NCBI RefSeq assembly: GCF_009362735.1
Contig: NZ_WHNP01000008.1
Span: 1-64,000 of the forward strand
From: Paraburkholderia franconis
GTDB taxonomy: Bacteria; Pseudomonadota; Gammaproteobacteria; Burkholderiales; Burkholderiaceae
Reading direction: 5' to 3'
Length of the DNA stretch: 64,000 bases
Below are positions 1 to 9,163 of the stretch, one piece after another. Position 1 is the first letter of the stretch. The number at the start of each line of letters is the position of its first letter. The notes under the pieces were generated by a model. The model saw only the letters and a list, made by a program, of their open reading frames with translations. It was not told the origin of the DNA and ran no database searches. The translations under genes were made by a program, and so were the position numbers.

Positions 1-2
1 AG

Positions 3-251
3 CATCTGCGCACGACGAACGCGATTGAATCGACGTTCGCGACGGTGCGCCACCGTACGACGCGCACGCGTAACTGCGTATCGCGACCAACCTTCCTCGG
101 ACTGGCATTCAAGCTGATCGAGGAAGCCGAGAAAACCTGGCGTCGTATCAACGGCCCAGAAAAGATCAAGCTGTTGCTCGAGGGCGTTGCCTTCAAGGAC
201 GGCGAACCGGTGCAAGACGATCGGCCGGTTCAGCAGAAACTCGCCGCTTGA
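3..251 (+). pseudogene. IS256-family transposase, C-terminal fragment (cut by window edge)
   Basis: The reading frame is open from the window edge and carries the typical C-terminal end of IS256/Mutator-type transposases: RTTNAIESTFATVR, then TKNCVSR-like and LAFKLIEEAEKTWRRI segments. About 82 codons are visible. Whether the element is complete upstream cannot be seen from here. No downstream terminal inverted repeat was recognised. The fragment marks the left side of the exopolysaccharide locus as an insertion-prone boundary. Confidence 0.8.
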
Positions 252-1026
252 AATCGATCGCCGTCAAATTGTTCATACACCACTCTTGACACTAGCTCGA
301 GATGCGGTCTCCCCAACAATTGACAGTTTAGGGTGCGGTCAGCATCACGACCGAGCTTCCGCCGATCGAGATCCCATCCCCAACCGTATGGCAGACCGGT
401 TGCTCGATGCGGAGTTCAACTCTTTGCTCCCTCGAACTTACGCTTTCTACTGAGCCTAAGGGGTTGAAGACGAGGCCGGTTCGCGCTGCGCCGCAACCTG
501 ATAGGGCGACCGTGCGCCCCATAAACTCGCGTGCAAGCGAATTGGGGTTTGCCAATTATTCATCTGTTGATAAGAGGATATAAAGATATTATATTAATAT
601 GATATTATCAAAATAAAAATACCGTGAAATGTTCGGATCGTCAAAACATTTCTCGAATAGTTACAATCCTGATAATTCCGTAGGTAGGAACCCCCGATAA
701 TTTAAGGTATTATTAAAATACGAATCGCAAGCAGGTAAGTTCTACCGCAAAACCTCCGCTCGCCGCTCATCGTCGCGACTGTCGTCTATCGAGCAAGTGG
801 ACCAGCGCTTCGCTCTGTTGGCTTCATGCAGTGCCTCAATAAGGGTCCTCAAAATGAGGATTCCTAATCAGATTGACTCTTATTTTTGCATTGCACCCGG
901 AATTATTCGATTGACGTAATGAGGGTGCGATGCAATTTACCTTAAATCCTTGCATGCCGTAGTCCCTTTTTCCCTGATTACGCGTTCATCCGAGGGGCGA
1001 CGGTTGCACAACATCGACAAAATTTA
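252..1026. other. Intergenic region with AT-rich core
   Basis: No convincing gene is present. Bases 556-720 are strikingly AT-rich compared with the rest of the window and could carry a promoter or an H-NS-type silencing target ahead of the beta-helix lipoprotein gene. No clear -35/-10 pair, operator or tRNA was recognised. The left part may include the end of the IS256-type element. Confidence 0.5.
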
Positions 1027-2199
1027 ATGATTATTAAACACATAAATACTAATGAGCCTCAAGAAATGCCAAGCGCGCTTCGGCGCAAACTAATGACGTC
1101 TCTTGTACTTGGCGCTGGATCGCTTGCGCTCGCGGCATGTGGTGGTGGCGGTAACGACTCGTCGAGCGTCGCCTCAGCTAATTCCCTGAAGCAGCGGAAA
1201 CCGAGCTCGACTTCAACGACTTCAACGACGACTTCAACGACGACTTCAACGCCGACTTCACCAACTTCTTCGGACACAACAACCGTCGTGACCGATACAT
1301 CCTTCGGCGTGAAAGGTGACGGCGTAACGAACGATCGGCTGGCCTTGCAGAAAGCGATCGACGGTTCAGTCGGGCAGATCCTCTTGATCACTGGACAGAG
1401 CAGGATCGATGCGGCAGGGCTGGACCTGCGAACAAATAGTCATGTTCGTTTTGCATCAGGCGCCTCGATCAAATTGCTGCCCTATAGCACTAGCAGCTAC
1501 CAAATAATGAGGATCTGGGATGTTAATAACGTGACCCTCGAAAGCCCCTACCTGGATGGCAGCAAGGAATTGAGTTCTGCTACGTCAGGGGAGTGGGGAA
1601 TGGGGATCTCAATCTGTGCGGGGACCAACATTTCTGTTACGTCCCCGACTACGATCAATTGCTGGGGTGATGGGATCTACATCGCTAATAGTGTCACGGG
1701 GTCGAATGTTCCGAGTCAGAACGTTACGGTCAACGATCACCACGCTGATGGCTGCCGACGTCAAGGCGTTTCAATCACCAGTGGCAGCGGCATAACCTTC
1801 AACAACCCGCTTTGGGAAAACATAGCTGGGACCAACCCTCAATTTGGATTAGATATCGAGCCGGATAATAACAGCGCCGTTTTGGAAAACATCAACATCG
1901 TCAACCCGACAACCAAACTTTGTAAGGGTGGGGGAATTCTGGTTTATCTTGGAGCCTTCCCAGGTCCTGTCGCCAAGAACGTAAGCATCAATATTTCCGG
2001 CCATCAGAATGTTGGCACATGGAGCGGCGCTTGCGCATTCGCCACCGAAGAACTGAGATTAAACGGCTACCAGGTTACTGGCACGATTCAAAGTCAGAAT
2101 CCAGTATGGGACACCCCACTGAGTGCTGCATTTGTAAAGCTTGACTGGGACAACGGGGGCACCGCAGTTTCGGTGAGTAATCCGCAAACTCCGGCTTAA
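1027..2199 (+). CDS. Right-handed beta-helix (pectate-lyase-like) lipoprotein
   Basis: The 390-aa protein is probably exported and lipidated. An arginine pair (LRRKLM, residues 18-23) precedes a hydrophobic stretch that ends in the lipobox LAAC with Cys38. A Gly-rich tether and a Ser/Thr-rich linker (about residues 58-85) follow. The rest has the FGVKGDGVTND start typical of pectate_lyase_3/GH28-like beta-helix folds and many short repeated beta-strands with Asn ladders (NVTV, NISV, NINIV). Proteins of this fold at polysaccharide loci often bind, cut or epimerise the polymer; the exact activity cannot be read from the sequence. A start at residue 14 (MPSALRRKL) would give a more usual signal length. 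Neither start has a strong ribosome-binding site. Confidence 0.75.
   Translation: MIIKHINTNEPQEMPSALRRKLMTSLVLGAGSLALAACGGGGNDSSSVASANSLKQRKPSSTSTTSTTTSTTTSTPTSPTSSDTTTVVTDTSFGVKGDGVTNDRLALQKAIDGSVGQILLITGQSRIDAAGLDLRTNSHVRFASGASIKLLPYSTSSYQIMRIWDVNNVTLESPYLDGSKELSSATSGEWGMGISICAGTNISVTSPTTINCWGDGIYIANSVTGSNVPSQNVTVNDHHADGCRRQGVSITSGSGITFNNPLWENIAGTNPQFGLDIEPDNNSAVLENINIVNPTTKLCKGGGILVYLGAFPGPVAKNVSINISGHQNVGTWSGACAFATEELRLNGYQVTGTIQSQNPVWDTPLSAAFVKLDWDNGGTAVSVSNPQTPA
1208..1260 (+). repeat. Short tandem repeats coding a Ser/Thr linker
   Basis: Imperfect repeats of the unit GACTTCAACGAC encode alternating Thr/Ser residues between the lipobox tether and the beta-helix of the lipoprotein gene. 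Length changes here would lengthen or shorten the surface linker without changing the frame, because the units are multiples of three. Confidence 0.6.
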
Positions 2200-2250
2200 G
2201 TGAGGCCCTGTTCGACCGGCTATCTGAACGATTTAACCGGTTGGGTCGCG

Positions 2251-2276
2251 CTGGCGGGGCTCCGACGCCCCGCCAG
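2251..2276 (+). terminator. Hairpin after the beta-helix lipoprotein gene
   Basis: A perfect 10-bp stem (CTGGCGGGGC / GCCCCGCCAG) encloses a 6-base loop and lies about 50 bases after the stop codon. No U-run follows, so this is a terminator-like or RNA-stabilising hairpin rather than a textbook rho-independent terminator. Confidence 0.45.
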
Positions 2277-2605
2277 CATGCCAACTTCGCCCTCAGTGCT
2301 CAGCGGCGATCAGGGGAGCGTTGAATCGCGAGTCGCTGCGGTTCTGGCTGGCGACTTCTGTGCATATTGCAGCGGTCACCGGGACTTCAAAAAATTGTTT
2401 AGTAAACGGGGGCTTCCGGCCGACTAAAATTTCCGAATTTCCCTTCGTCAGTACTGTTTATAATTAGTGTGGCCAAAATCCGATCAGCTTGTTGCTGAAT
2501 GTTTTCCTAATGGTCTGATCAGTCGGCGTAAACGATGCCTGATAACCGGCCAAGGTGAAAAGGCGGGAACCGGTCAGGAAGAGCACACTTACCAAAGGTC
2601 CGCGC
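2277..2605. other. Intergenic, possible promoter for the polymerase gene
   Basis: No gene is supported. A perfect TATAAT hexamer lies at 2459-2464, but no good -35 box stands 16-18 bases upstream. It is a candidate promoter for the downstream EpsG-like gene only by position. Confidence 0.3.
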
Positions 2606-3679
2606 ATGAGAACTGCCGTATCCAGGATGTCTGGCGAGACGTCTGCAGGACGGGTGGTCTATATCAGGCGATACTGGCTAACACCAACAGCCTGGATCTT
2701 CGCGTTGTTGGCGGCGACAATGCTTCTCATTCTTTGGTACTCCGACAGGACGTCAACGCTCTCCGATCAGGATAATTACCTCGAATACTTCCGACAAACC
2801 AACTGGGACTGGTTGGTCACATCGTTTCATCGGCGAAGTTCTATCATTGACTTTGCCGTGGATCTGTTCACGGATGAGTTTGGCTGGCGCGCGTGGATCA
2901 TTTTCATCAATGGCTTCGGCCTTTCTGCGGAGCTTGGTGTTCGGATCACCGTTGTAGTGTCGAATGCCTTGCTGGTCTATTCGTTCTCCAGGCTGCGCAG
3001 ACCACTGCTCGGCCTTATATTGTGGCTCATCATCCCTGTTGCATTTGCAACATTGGTGTTTCAGATCCGACAGGGCTTTGCGTTTTCCGTCTTTGTATTT
3101 CTCGCAGTCATGTTGCGTCGTCCACTCTTGGGCGCACTCATCGCAAGTTCGGTTCATACAACCTTCGCAGTACCCGCGATTATCCTCATTGCAGTGCGAC
3201 TGTTCGAAGACCGCCAAATGGTCGCGCTGTTCGCTGGTAGTATGGCAGGTGTCGTCGTCGCCGCGGCTGGGCAGACATTGTTCCGTCACTTCGGCAGCTA
3301 TCGTATCGATGTCTACGCAGGGTACCAGGATAACTTCAGCATCCGGCTTTTAGGGCTGGTCACTATTTATGTACTTGCTCCGGTGATGGTGCTTTGCTCC
3401 CAGCCGCGGCAAAAAAATAACCCGCTCGACGTCGCGATAGAAAATATGTCGATCATGACTATTGGTCTGATCGTCTATCTCGCGGTTGCCTATTTTGTGT
3501 TTCCGTTCGGTAAAGACCGGGTCTGGTACTACGTTCCCTTGATGCTGTGTATTCTTGTGCCTCAGATAAAATTCCGTAACGCGGCCATGATCTGGATGAC
3601 TGCAGGCGTGTTGGGACTCGTCGCAACGGACGCGATCAAGAACTATTTTGAGGGCACGTATGCCTATTTCCTGGGATAG
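2606..3679 (+). CDS. EpsG-family membrane protein, probable polysaccharide polymerase (Wzy-like)
   Basis: The 357-aa polytopic inner-membrane protein has about ten hydrophobic segments. The early SDQDNYLEYF region and the VFQIRQGFAFSVFVFLAV segment match the EpsG pattern, where a conserved (I/V)RQG motif sits at a membrane boundary. EpsG-type proteins are thought to join lipid-linked repeat units into polymer. The ATG at 2606 is preferred because AAAGG lies 7 bases upstream; an in-frame GTG at 2555 would add 17 polar residues without a ribosome-binding site. The gene ends 4 bases from the convergent gene at 3684. As no other Wzy candidate is present in the exopolysaccharide locus, this is the likely polymerase. 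Confidence 0.72.
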   Translation: MRTAVSRMSGETSAGRVVYIRRYWLTPTAWIFALLAATMLLILWYSDRTSTLSDQDNYLEYFRQTNWDWLVTSFHRRSSIIDFAVDLFTDEFGWRAWIIFINGFGLSAELGVRITVVVSNALLVYSFSRLRRPLLGLILWLIIPVAFATLVFQIRQGFAFSVFVFLAVMLRRPLLGALIASSVHTTFAVPAIILIAVRLFEDRQMVALFAGSMAGVVVAAAGQTLFRHFGSYRIDVYAGYQDNFSIRLLGLVTIYVLAPVMVLCSQPRQKNNPLDVAIENMSIMTIGLIVYLAVAYFVFPFGKDRVWYYVPLMLCILVPQIKFRNAAMIWMTAGVLGLVATDAIKNYFEGTYAYFLG

Positions 3680-3683
3680 CGCT

Positions 3684-5204
3684 TCATTTCCCGGGCAAAT
3701 CTCGCATTGCATTGATTTTTCTATCTGGCCGGGCAGCCGCACGTGGGCCTCTCCATTTCACAAGATTGGTCTTCATGTCGATCGCTGACATTTCTGCCGC
3801 CGAGTTCCACGTATGCAGTCCATGGTGTCCCCTGAACGGGTGCCGGATCGACACCAACCGCTCCGAATATGAGCTTGATGAAAGCTCTGTAATTTCATAG
3901 AAGCGCAGTGCTCCGCCGTACTCCCTTTCACAATCCTGTGCGGGGCGAATCAGGCGCTGCTGAGCGTCCCTGAAAATACTGCCGCCCATTCGTCCGCGTC
4001 GGCAGTCAGAGACAATCGGGTTCAAGCGGTGAGGTGTCCATTTTCCGAAGGGCGTTGTGGCATTAAAAAGCGAAAGCTCATCCCAGTTTGGGCTGCTCTT
4101 GTCTCCAATGCTGGTGAATAACCACCACAACTCGCCATCGTGATAAAGCGTCGTATCGGCGGCGATAACGTCACTCATTAATACTGTATCGAACGCCCAC
4201 AAAGTCGGAAATTCTATCGCGCGATACAGCTCGATCGTCCCGTTTTCTGACGTTTCCGGGATCATAAAGACGTGATTTTCATAGGTGAACAGGAACGGGT
4301 ATGAGAGGTGGTAGGGGCGTTCGAGTACGACAGTACGTATCGACGAGGGCGTTCGTGTTGTCTTGTCAAACGCGACGTGGCTGATGACGCCCCTGTTAGT
4401 GCTGTACGGCATCTCCTCGAAGAACAGATGAAGGTTGCCGTCGGTGTGTACCCACGGGAACGGGTCAGCAAAAAACCGGTCCTTTGGACAGTTCAGCGTG
4501 GACCATTCCGCGAAACGCGATGAATCGCTATCGGGCGATGGTACGGGGTGCACCTCCTTGGACGAATGGCGATACGCAATCATCCAGTGTCCATTCCTGA
4601 GGAACAGTTTCGAAGGTTGATTGACGATCTTCTGGATAACATGCCGGATGGCAAAAGCAAGTATGGCGGTATTGAGCCTGGTTTTCTCAGATATGTGCCC
4701 ACTCGTCGTTGGTTCAGCAACTTCCGGTACCTCGACGTGTAGACGTTGACGCGACCTGGCGAGCAGCGACGTACGACGCTGAAGACATATGCGCAAGGAG
4801 GTGCAAAAAAACAGCTTATCGGGTATCGCAACGTAGGACTCCGCTAGCAATTGCTTCTTACCCGTTTGCGTTTCCCGGGAGAAAACCTGAATGTGAGGTG
4901 TCTTCCGCCTGAGAAGGCTTCTCCACAAATACCGGATATCCGGCATTCCATCGTACAGAACCTGAAAGTCTGAATCCATTGGGTGCTCGACCAGTGGATC
5001 GACTTCTGGTGCACGGTAAAGTATCCGTTCGACTTTTACCCACAATTTAAGTAGTAACGGGAATTCCCTGCCATTCATTGTAAAGTACCTGTTTAGCAAG
5101 AGCAGCCGTTCTTTCTCGTCGGCGCACGCCTTTCTGTATTCGACGTACCGGACGCCCTGTCGATAGATTGTGGAATCGCAAGGCGAACTGAAATTACCGT
5201 GCAA
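3684..5204 (-). CDS. GINT1_N-like (glycosyl-hydrolase-43-type propeller) protein
   Basis: The C-terminal two thirds of this 506-aa protein has the motif set seen in the N-terminal domain of glucosamine inositolphosphorylceramide transferase (GINT1_N). Visible elements are DRFFADPFPWV, LFFEE, YHLSYPFLF, MIPET, ELYRA and LWWLFTS, then WTPHRLNPI, GGSIFRD and RPAQDC. This is a five-bladed propeller-like fold related to GH43/GH32. The N-terminal third (FQVLYDGMPDIRYLW) resembles the small domain often preceding it in bacterial homologues. Bacterial members sit in polysaccharide loci and may transfer or bind sugar, but the reaction is unknown. The start overlaps the stop of the upstream regulator by 11 bases, so the two are probably co-transcribed. 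Confidence 0.6.
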   Translation of the reverse strand: MHGNFSSPCDSTIYRQGVRYVEYRKACADEKERLLLLNRYFTMNGREFPLLLKLWVKVERILYRAPEVDPLVEHPMDSDFQVLYDGMPDIRYLWRSLLRRKTPHIQVFSRETQTGKKQLLAESYVAIPDKLFFCTSLRICLQRRTSLLARSRQRLHVEVPEVAEPTTSGHISEKTRLNTAILAFAIRHVIQKIVNQPSKLFLRNGHWMIAYRHSSKEVHPVPSPDSDSSRFAEWSTLNCPKDRFFADPFPWVHTDGNLHLFFEEMPYSTNRGVISHVAFDKTTRTPSSIRTVVLERPYHLSYPFLFTYENHVFMIPETSENGTIELYRAIEFPTLWAFDTVLMSDVIAADTTLYHDGELWWLFTSIGDKSSPNWDELSLFNATTPFGKWTPHRLNPIVSDCRRGRMGGSIFRDAQQRLIRPAQDCEREYGGALRFYEITELSSSSYSERLVSIRHPFRGHHGLHTWNSAAEMSAIDMKTNLVKWRGPRAAARPDRKINAMRDLPGK

Positions 5205-5895
5205 TCCCTTCTGCGATATCTGTCAGCAGGAGCGTCATAAGGGATTTCGCTTCATCGCCCGCGTGTGCATCGATTGCCGTCACGATCTTGCCGTAGTAAT
5301 CGATCACCATGTCAACCGCGTTGTTCGTGATATAGGCGTCAGGCGCCATCGCCCGAAAACCGGCACGAATGATGGCGCCCATTTCCAGGATAAACTGATC
5401 TGCACTTGCTTCGAGAATCGACATGTGCAGAATTTCGCCCGCCGTTTGAACCGCATCGCCTTTTGAAGACGCATCAAGGAGATGATGGTACGCGGCGTCG
5501 ATCACGCAACGTTCGTATTCGGTGGCTCGTATGGCGGCAAGCCACGCTGCGCGGGGATCGACCAGTTTGCGCAATTCGATCAGGCCATCTAGAAATTCCC
5601 GATCCGGTGCTGCGCGAAGTCGCCATTCGACGATTTCTGGATCAATGATCAACCAGTCTTTCGCGGGCGTGATCTGTGTTCCTCTCTTGGGCCTGACATC
5701 AAGCATCCGGCGCGAAATTAACACGCTCAGCGCTTCTCGCATCACGGTGCGGCTTACCCCATGCTTCTTCGACAGTTCGGTTTGTGGAGGAAGCAGATTG
5801 CCGTTATAGGTCCCGTCGACGATGCTTCCCACCAGTTCGTTCACCACTCGCTTCACAAGCGAGGATTCGTGCGTGTGATTCATAGTATTTCTCAC
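5194..5895 (-). CDS. FadR-subfamily GntR transcriptional regulator
   Basis: The 233-aa protein has an N-terminal winged helix (LVGSIVDGTYNG...LPPQTELSKKHGVSRTVMREAL, about residues 20-60) and a C-terminal FCD ligand-binding helical domain that begins near FLDGLIELRKLVDPRAAWLAA. The GVSRTVMREAL segment is the recognition-helix signature. A second Met at residue 5 is an alternative start. The gene lies directly upstream of, and overlaps, the GINT1_N-like gene on the same strand. It may therefore control that gene and perhaps the locus, with a sugar acid or similar metabolite as ligand, which is a family-level inference. Confidence 0.85.
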   Translation of the reverse strand: MRNTMNHTHESSLVKRVVNELVGSIVDGTYNGNLLPPQTELSKKHGVSRTVMREALSVLISRRMLDVRPKRGTQITPAKDWLIIDPEIVEWRLRAAPDREFLDGLIELRKLVDPRAAWLAAIRATEYERCVIDAAYHHLLDASSKGDAVQTAGEILHMSILEASADQFILEMGAIIRAGFRAMAPDAYITNNAVDMVIDYYGKIVTAIDAHAGDEAKSLMTLLLTDIAEGIAR

Positions 5896-6004
5896 GAAGA
5901 ATTGCAGCCTTTACGGCCTCGGCGACCACCAGTTTCAAGCACCCTACAAGGCTATCTCTTCGTGTGGCTACTAACAATCCTGTCTCGGGAAAACCCCCGT
6001 CGTC

Positions 6005-6022
6005 GTGTGCGCTAGCGCACAC
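6005..6022. promoter_or_regulatory. 18-bp perfect palindrome upstream of the GntR regulator
   Basis: GTGTGCGCTAGCGCACAC is an exact palindrome about 110 bases upstream of the regulator start at 5895, in the gap before the broken IS element. It may be an operator (auto-regulation) or a leftover of the insertion sequence. The sequence alone cannot decide. Confidence 0.3.
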
Positions 6023-6133
6023 ACAATGAGACGGCTTCGCACCGCATGGAGCTGACCCTGTAACGCCAAGATACCCGGACACCGGTTAATGATGATGCCA
6101 CGATGCGTCGAAACTCCCGAAGTGAGGGGCATT

Positions 6134-7108
6134 TCAACGCTTATGCGCGTGGCGTTCATTGGTGTTTAGCAGCTCCAGCCCAAGCTCGCGAGCAAAGCTA
6201 CGCGTGCGATGGTTGATATTGGCAGAGCGATTGTCCGACAGCCATTCGATGGGCGCGCTGGCCTGCGTTGTTCCAAATCGTTGCTCGAAAGCATTCAGGC
6301 TGATGTCGCACGCAACGTCGCCGCTATGCCTACGCGTCGTCGCCGCCCAACTCAGGGCTTCCCGGTCGTGGAAGCCCAGTGCGTACGTCGCGCGCAGCGG
6401 CGAGCCATCGACACAACGGAATTCGAATCCGTCAGAACATCAACGAGTACTGCTGCGGTCAACTGCAATGCGGCCGTCATGCCGGCGGGTCTCGCGCCGC
6501 TGACCGGGGCGTCGCAGCAACAACTGATGGTCGCGGATAACGCGGTAGACACGCTTCGCGTTCACAGGCCGCGCGTCACTCAGTTCGCGATTGCGGCACA
6601 GCAGTACCCACACTGTCGGATAGCCATAGGTCGGCAGACCCGCTATCACGCCATGGATTTCAGCAACCAGCTCGACATCGTCTATACGTCGGCCAACGCG
6701 GCCGTCCTGCCAGTCCGACGCGTGTGCCCGTTTGACTGCCACAGCAGAGCGCGCCACGCCGAGAAGATCACAGAGCGTCTTCAATGGTCGTCCCACGGCA
6801 CCACGAGCGAGCGCGCAATCAGGTTTGCACGTCCCCATTCGGCGGCTTCCCGAATTTCTCATTCTTCGTCGTATTCTTGCGAGGAGTCGTGGCAGTTCCT
6901 TGATTTCCTTCGTCGCGGCAACGAGCTGCGTAGCAGGTACAACGGCTTCACCAGCCTTCACTGCCGCCAGGCCGCCGCCTTCCTGGTACTGCTTGCGCCA
7001 CGCGAATACCTGGTTCGCGTTCACGCCGCGCCGTCGCGCAACGCCCGACACTGTCTCTCGCGGTGCGGACGTCTCCTGCACGATTGCCGGACTTTTTCGG
7101 TATCGCGC
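6134..7108 (-). pseudogene. IS2-like (IS3 family) transposase, broken OrfA/OrfB remnant
   Basis: Both halves of an IS3-family transposase are visible but damaged. OrfA-type sequence ([17 protein letters not shown], then [15 protein letters not shown]) starts near 7108 without its own N-terminus. It runs by frameshift into OrfB-type sequence ([43 protein letters not shown]). A TGA at 6438-6440 stands where a Trp codon is expected. Beyond it the frame continues with CSDGFEFRCVDGSPLRATYALGF-type catalytic-core sequence up to WLSDNRSANINHRTR and LGLELLNT, then leaves the family and stops at 6134. The element is inactive and lies directly against the asnB 3' end. Confidence 0.8.
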
Positions 7109-7117
7109 TATGGAGAT

Positions 7118-9163
7118 TCAATCGCTTTCCATTCTGTTCATCAGGTCTGCTTTATATAGGTATTCAAACTGTGGCGAGCTGCCTACGCCAGCACGATCCG
7201 ACTCCGAGTTGCGAACCGTGTCCAACCACGCCTGAAACATCAAAACCGTCCACAGCTGATGCTGCCAGTTGTGTGTCCCCGCAAGATGCTGTTGCCACAT
7301 GATTCCAACAGTCCGCGGATTGAGCAGGTTTTGACTCTCAATACGGGCCGGAGAGAGGAGATCTGCCGCCCAGTCACGCAATTCTCCTCGCAGCCAGTTT
7401 CCAATCGGCACGCTGAAACCATGCTTGGGTCGGTTGACGAGTTGCAGGGGGACGTAGCGGTGAAGTAGTTTTCGCAAAATCCGCTTTCCCTCGCCGTCAC
7501 GGACTTTCATCGACAGAGGCAGGCGCCAGGAGAATTCGACAATGCGCCGGTCAAGAAAAGGAATGCGTGTCTCCAGACTGACACTCATGGCTGCACGATC
7601 GACCTTGGTCAGAATGTCGTCAGGCAGGTAGCGGACAGTATCGAGGTACATCATTTGCTCCGTTGCAGAAAGCCCAGGTGGGGACTTCAGCCGCGAGGCG
7701 AGAGCGAGCGATTGCACATTAGCCTGCAAGACGACATCTTCAGCTGTGTCGCATGTCGACGTGAGCCTTCGATAGAAAGCGTCGAAACTGACTGCGCCGA
7801 TCACATCTGCAAGCTTGTGAAGTTTCTCCCCGATGTTCGTGTACTGCCGGTTCGCGGGTAAAAATCTGATAAAAGGCGCAATTGCGCGGTCCAATGTTTC
7901 TCCGCGGACAGACTTGATAAGGCGTGCGGCCGACCGACGCGCAGGTGCTGGAAGATAGCCGAGGTTGTTCCAGAAACGTTGCGCAAGCACGTGCCGGTTA
8001 TATCCGCCAAATACCTCGTCGCCCCCATCCCCGGACAAGCTCACCGTGACCGTGCGACGCGTCAATTGCGAAACGAGAAGCGTCGGAATTTGCGAGGAAT
8101 CAGCAAACGGTTCGTCATAGATAGACGGGAGTTCCGGAACGACCTCCAGTGCCATCGATGGCGAAACATAGAGTTCCGTATGCTGGGTACCGAGATGTTG
8201 TGCTATGGCCTTTGCATCTCTGGCTTCGTTATGGCCCGCATCATCAAAGCCGATCGTAAACGTCTGAATGCGCTTCGTGGCTTGCGTTTGCATGAGCGCG
8301 ACGACGGTCGACGAGTCTATGCCTCCTGAAAGAAACGCGCCAACCGATACGTCTGCCACCATCTGTTCACTGAGAACCGTGCGGACCAATGCGTCGAGCT
8401 CGTCTACTGCATCGTCCTCGCTGCCGCTAAAGCACTTCTCCATTCCGTTGGTCACGGCATCGGCGACGCTCCAGTAAGCTGCAGTGTGTGCGTTGGAGAT
8501 GCCCGCGCGTATCGTAGCAATTGTCCCGGGAAGAAGTTTTTTGATATTCTTGTAGATCGTGTCCGGCGCGGGGACGCAGTTGTACCGGATGTACTGACGT
8601 AGCGCATCACGGTCGATCGGAACGTCCACGAAACCTGGATAGCATCGCAACGCCTTGAGTTCCGACCCGAATAGAAATACGTTGTCGACCCAACCATAGT
8701 AGAGAGGCTTTTCGCCAACGGGATCGCGCGCCAGCGTCAGTACCCGCCTGCTTCGGTCCCAGAGAGCGAAAGAGAACATACCGTAGAGCTTGCGCAAGGT
8801 CGGCTCGACGCCCCACGCTTCTATTGCGGCGAGAAGGACCTCCGTATCAGAGTGTCCCTTCCACACGGGCGGGTGCGCACTCCTGTCGAGTGTTTTACGA
8901 ATCTGCTCGAAGTTGTAGATCTCGCCGTTATAGACGAGAGCGAATCGCCCACTCATGGAGATCATCGGTTGATGGCCCTGCGCCGACAGATCGATTATTG
9001 ACAACCGGCGATGTCCGAGCGCTATCCCGGCATCGGCGTCCATCCAGTAGCCGAAGTCATCCGGCCCGCGGTGAGCAATGCTGTCGCACATTTTGCACAG
9101 CCATCGTTCGCTCGCCGTTGCGTTAAAAGACGTGGGGGTCAGGAAACCGGTGAATCCGCACAT
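7118..9163 (-). CDS. asnB: Asparagine synthase (glutamine-hydrolysing) family protein
   Basis: The 681-aa class II amidotransferase starts MCGFTGF, so Cys2 is the glutaminase nucleophile after Met removal. HRGPDD, GHRRLSIIDL and LVYNGEIYNF follow, then the ATP-pyrophosphatase loop LSGGIDSS at about residues 278-285 and the SGDGGDEVFGGYNRH region. The ATG at 9163 is chosen because AAGGAG stands 7 bases upstream and it exposes the catalytic Cys; a TTG two codons earlier is unlikely. In polysaccharide loci such enzymes often amidate sugar uronic acids, which fits the TviB/TviC pair here. The start overlaps the upstream glycosyltransferase by 25 bases. The last residues (about MNRMESD) lie at the junction with the broken IS element and may not be original. 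Confidence 0.88.
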   Translation of the reverse strand: MCGFTGFLTPTSFNATASERWLCKMCDSIAHRGPDDFGYWMDADAGIALGHRRLSIIDLSAQGHQPMISMSGRFALVYNGEIYNFEQIRKTLDRSAHPPVWKGHSDTEVLLAAIEAWGVEPTLRKLYGMFSFALWDRSRRVLTLARDPVGEKPLYYGWVDNVFLFGSELKALRCYPGFVDVPIDRDALRQYIRYNCVPAPDTIYKNIKKLLPGTIATIRAGISNAHTAAYWSVADAVTNGMEKCFSGSEDDAVDELDALVRTVLSEQMVADVSVGAFLSGGIDSSTVVALMQTQATKRIQTFTIGFDDAGHNEARDAKAIAQHLGTQHTELYVSPSMALEVVPELPSIYDEPFADSSQIPTLLVSQLTRRTVTVSLSGDGGDEVFGGYNRHVLAQRFWNNLGYLPAPARRSAARLIKSVRGETLDRAIAPFIRFLPANRQYTNIGEKLHKLADVIGAVSFDAFYRRLTSTCDTAEDVVLQANVQSLALASRLKSPPGLSATEQMMYLDTVRYLPDDILTKVDRAAMSVSLETRIPFLDRRIVEFSWRLPLSMKVRDGEGKRILRKLLHRYVPLQLVNRPKHGFSVPIGNWLRGELRDWAADLLSPARIESQNLLNPRTVGIMWQQHLAGTHNWQHQLWTVLMFQAWLDTVRNSESDRAGVGSSPQFEYLYKADLMNRMESD

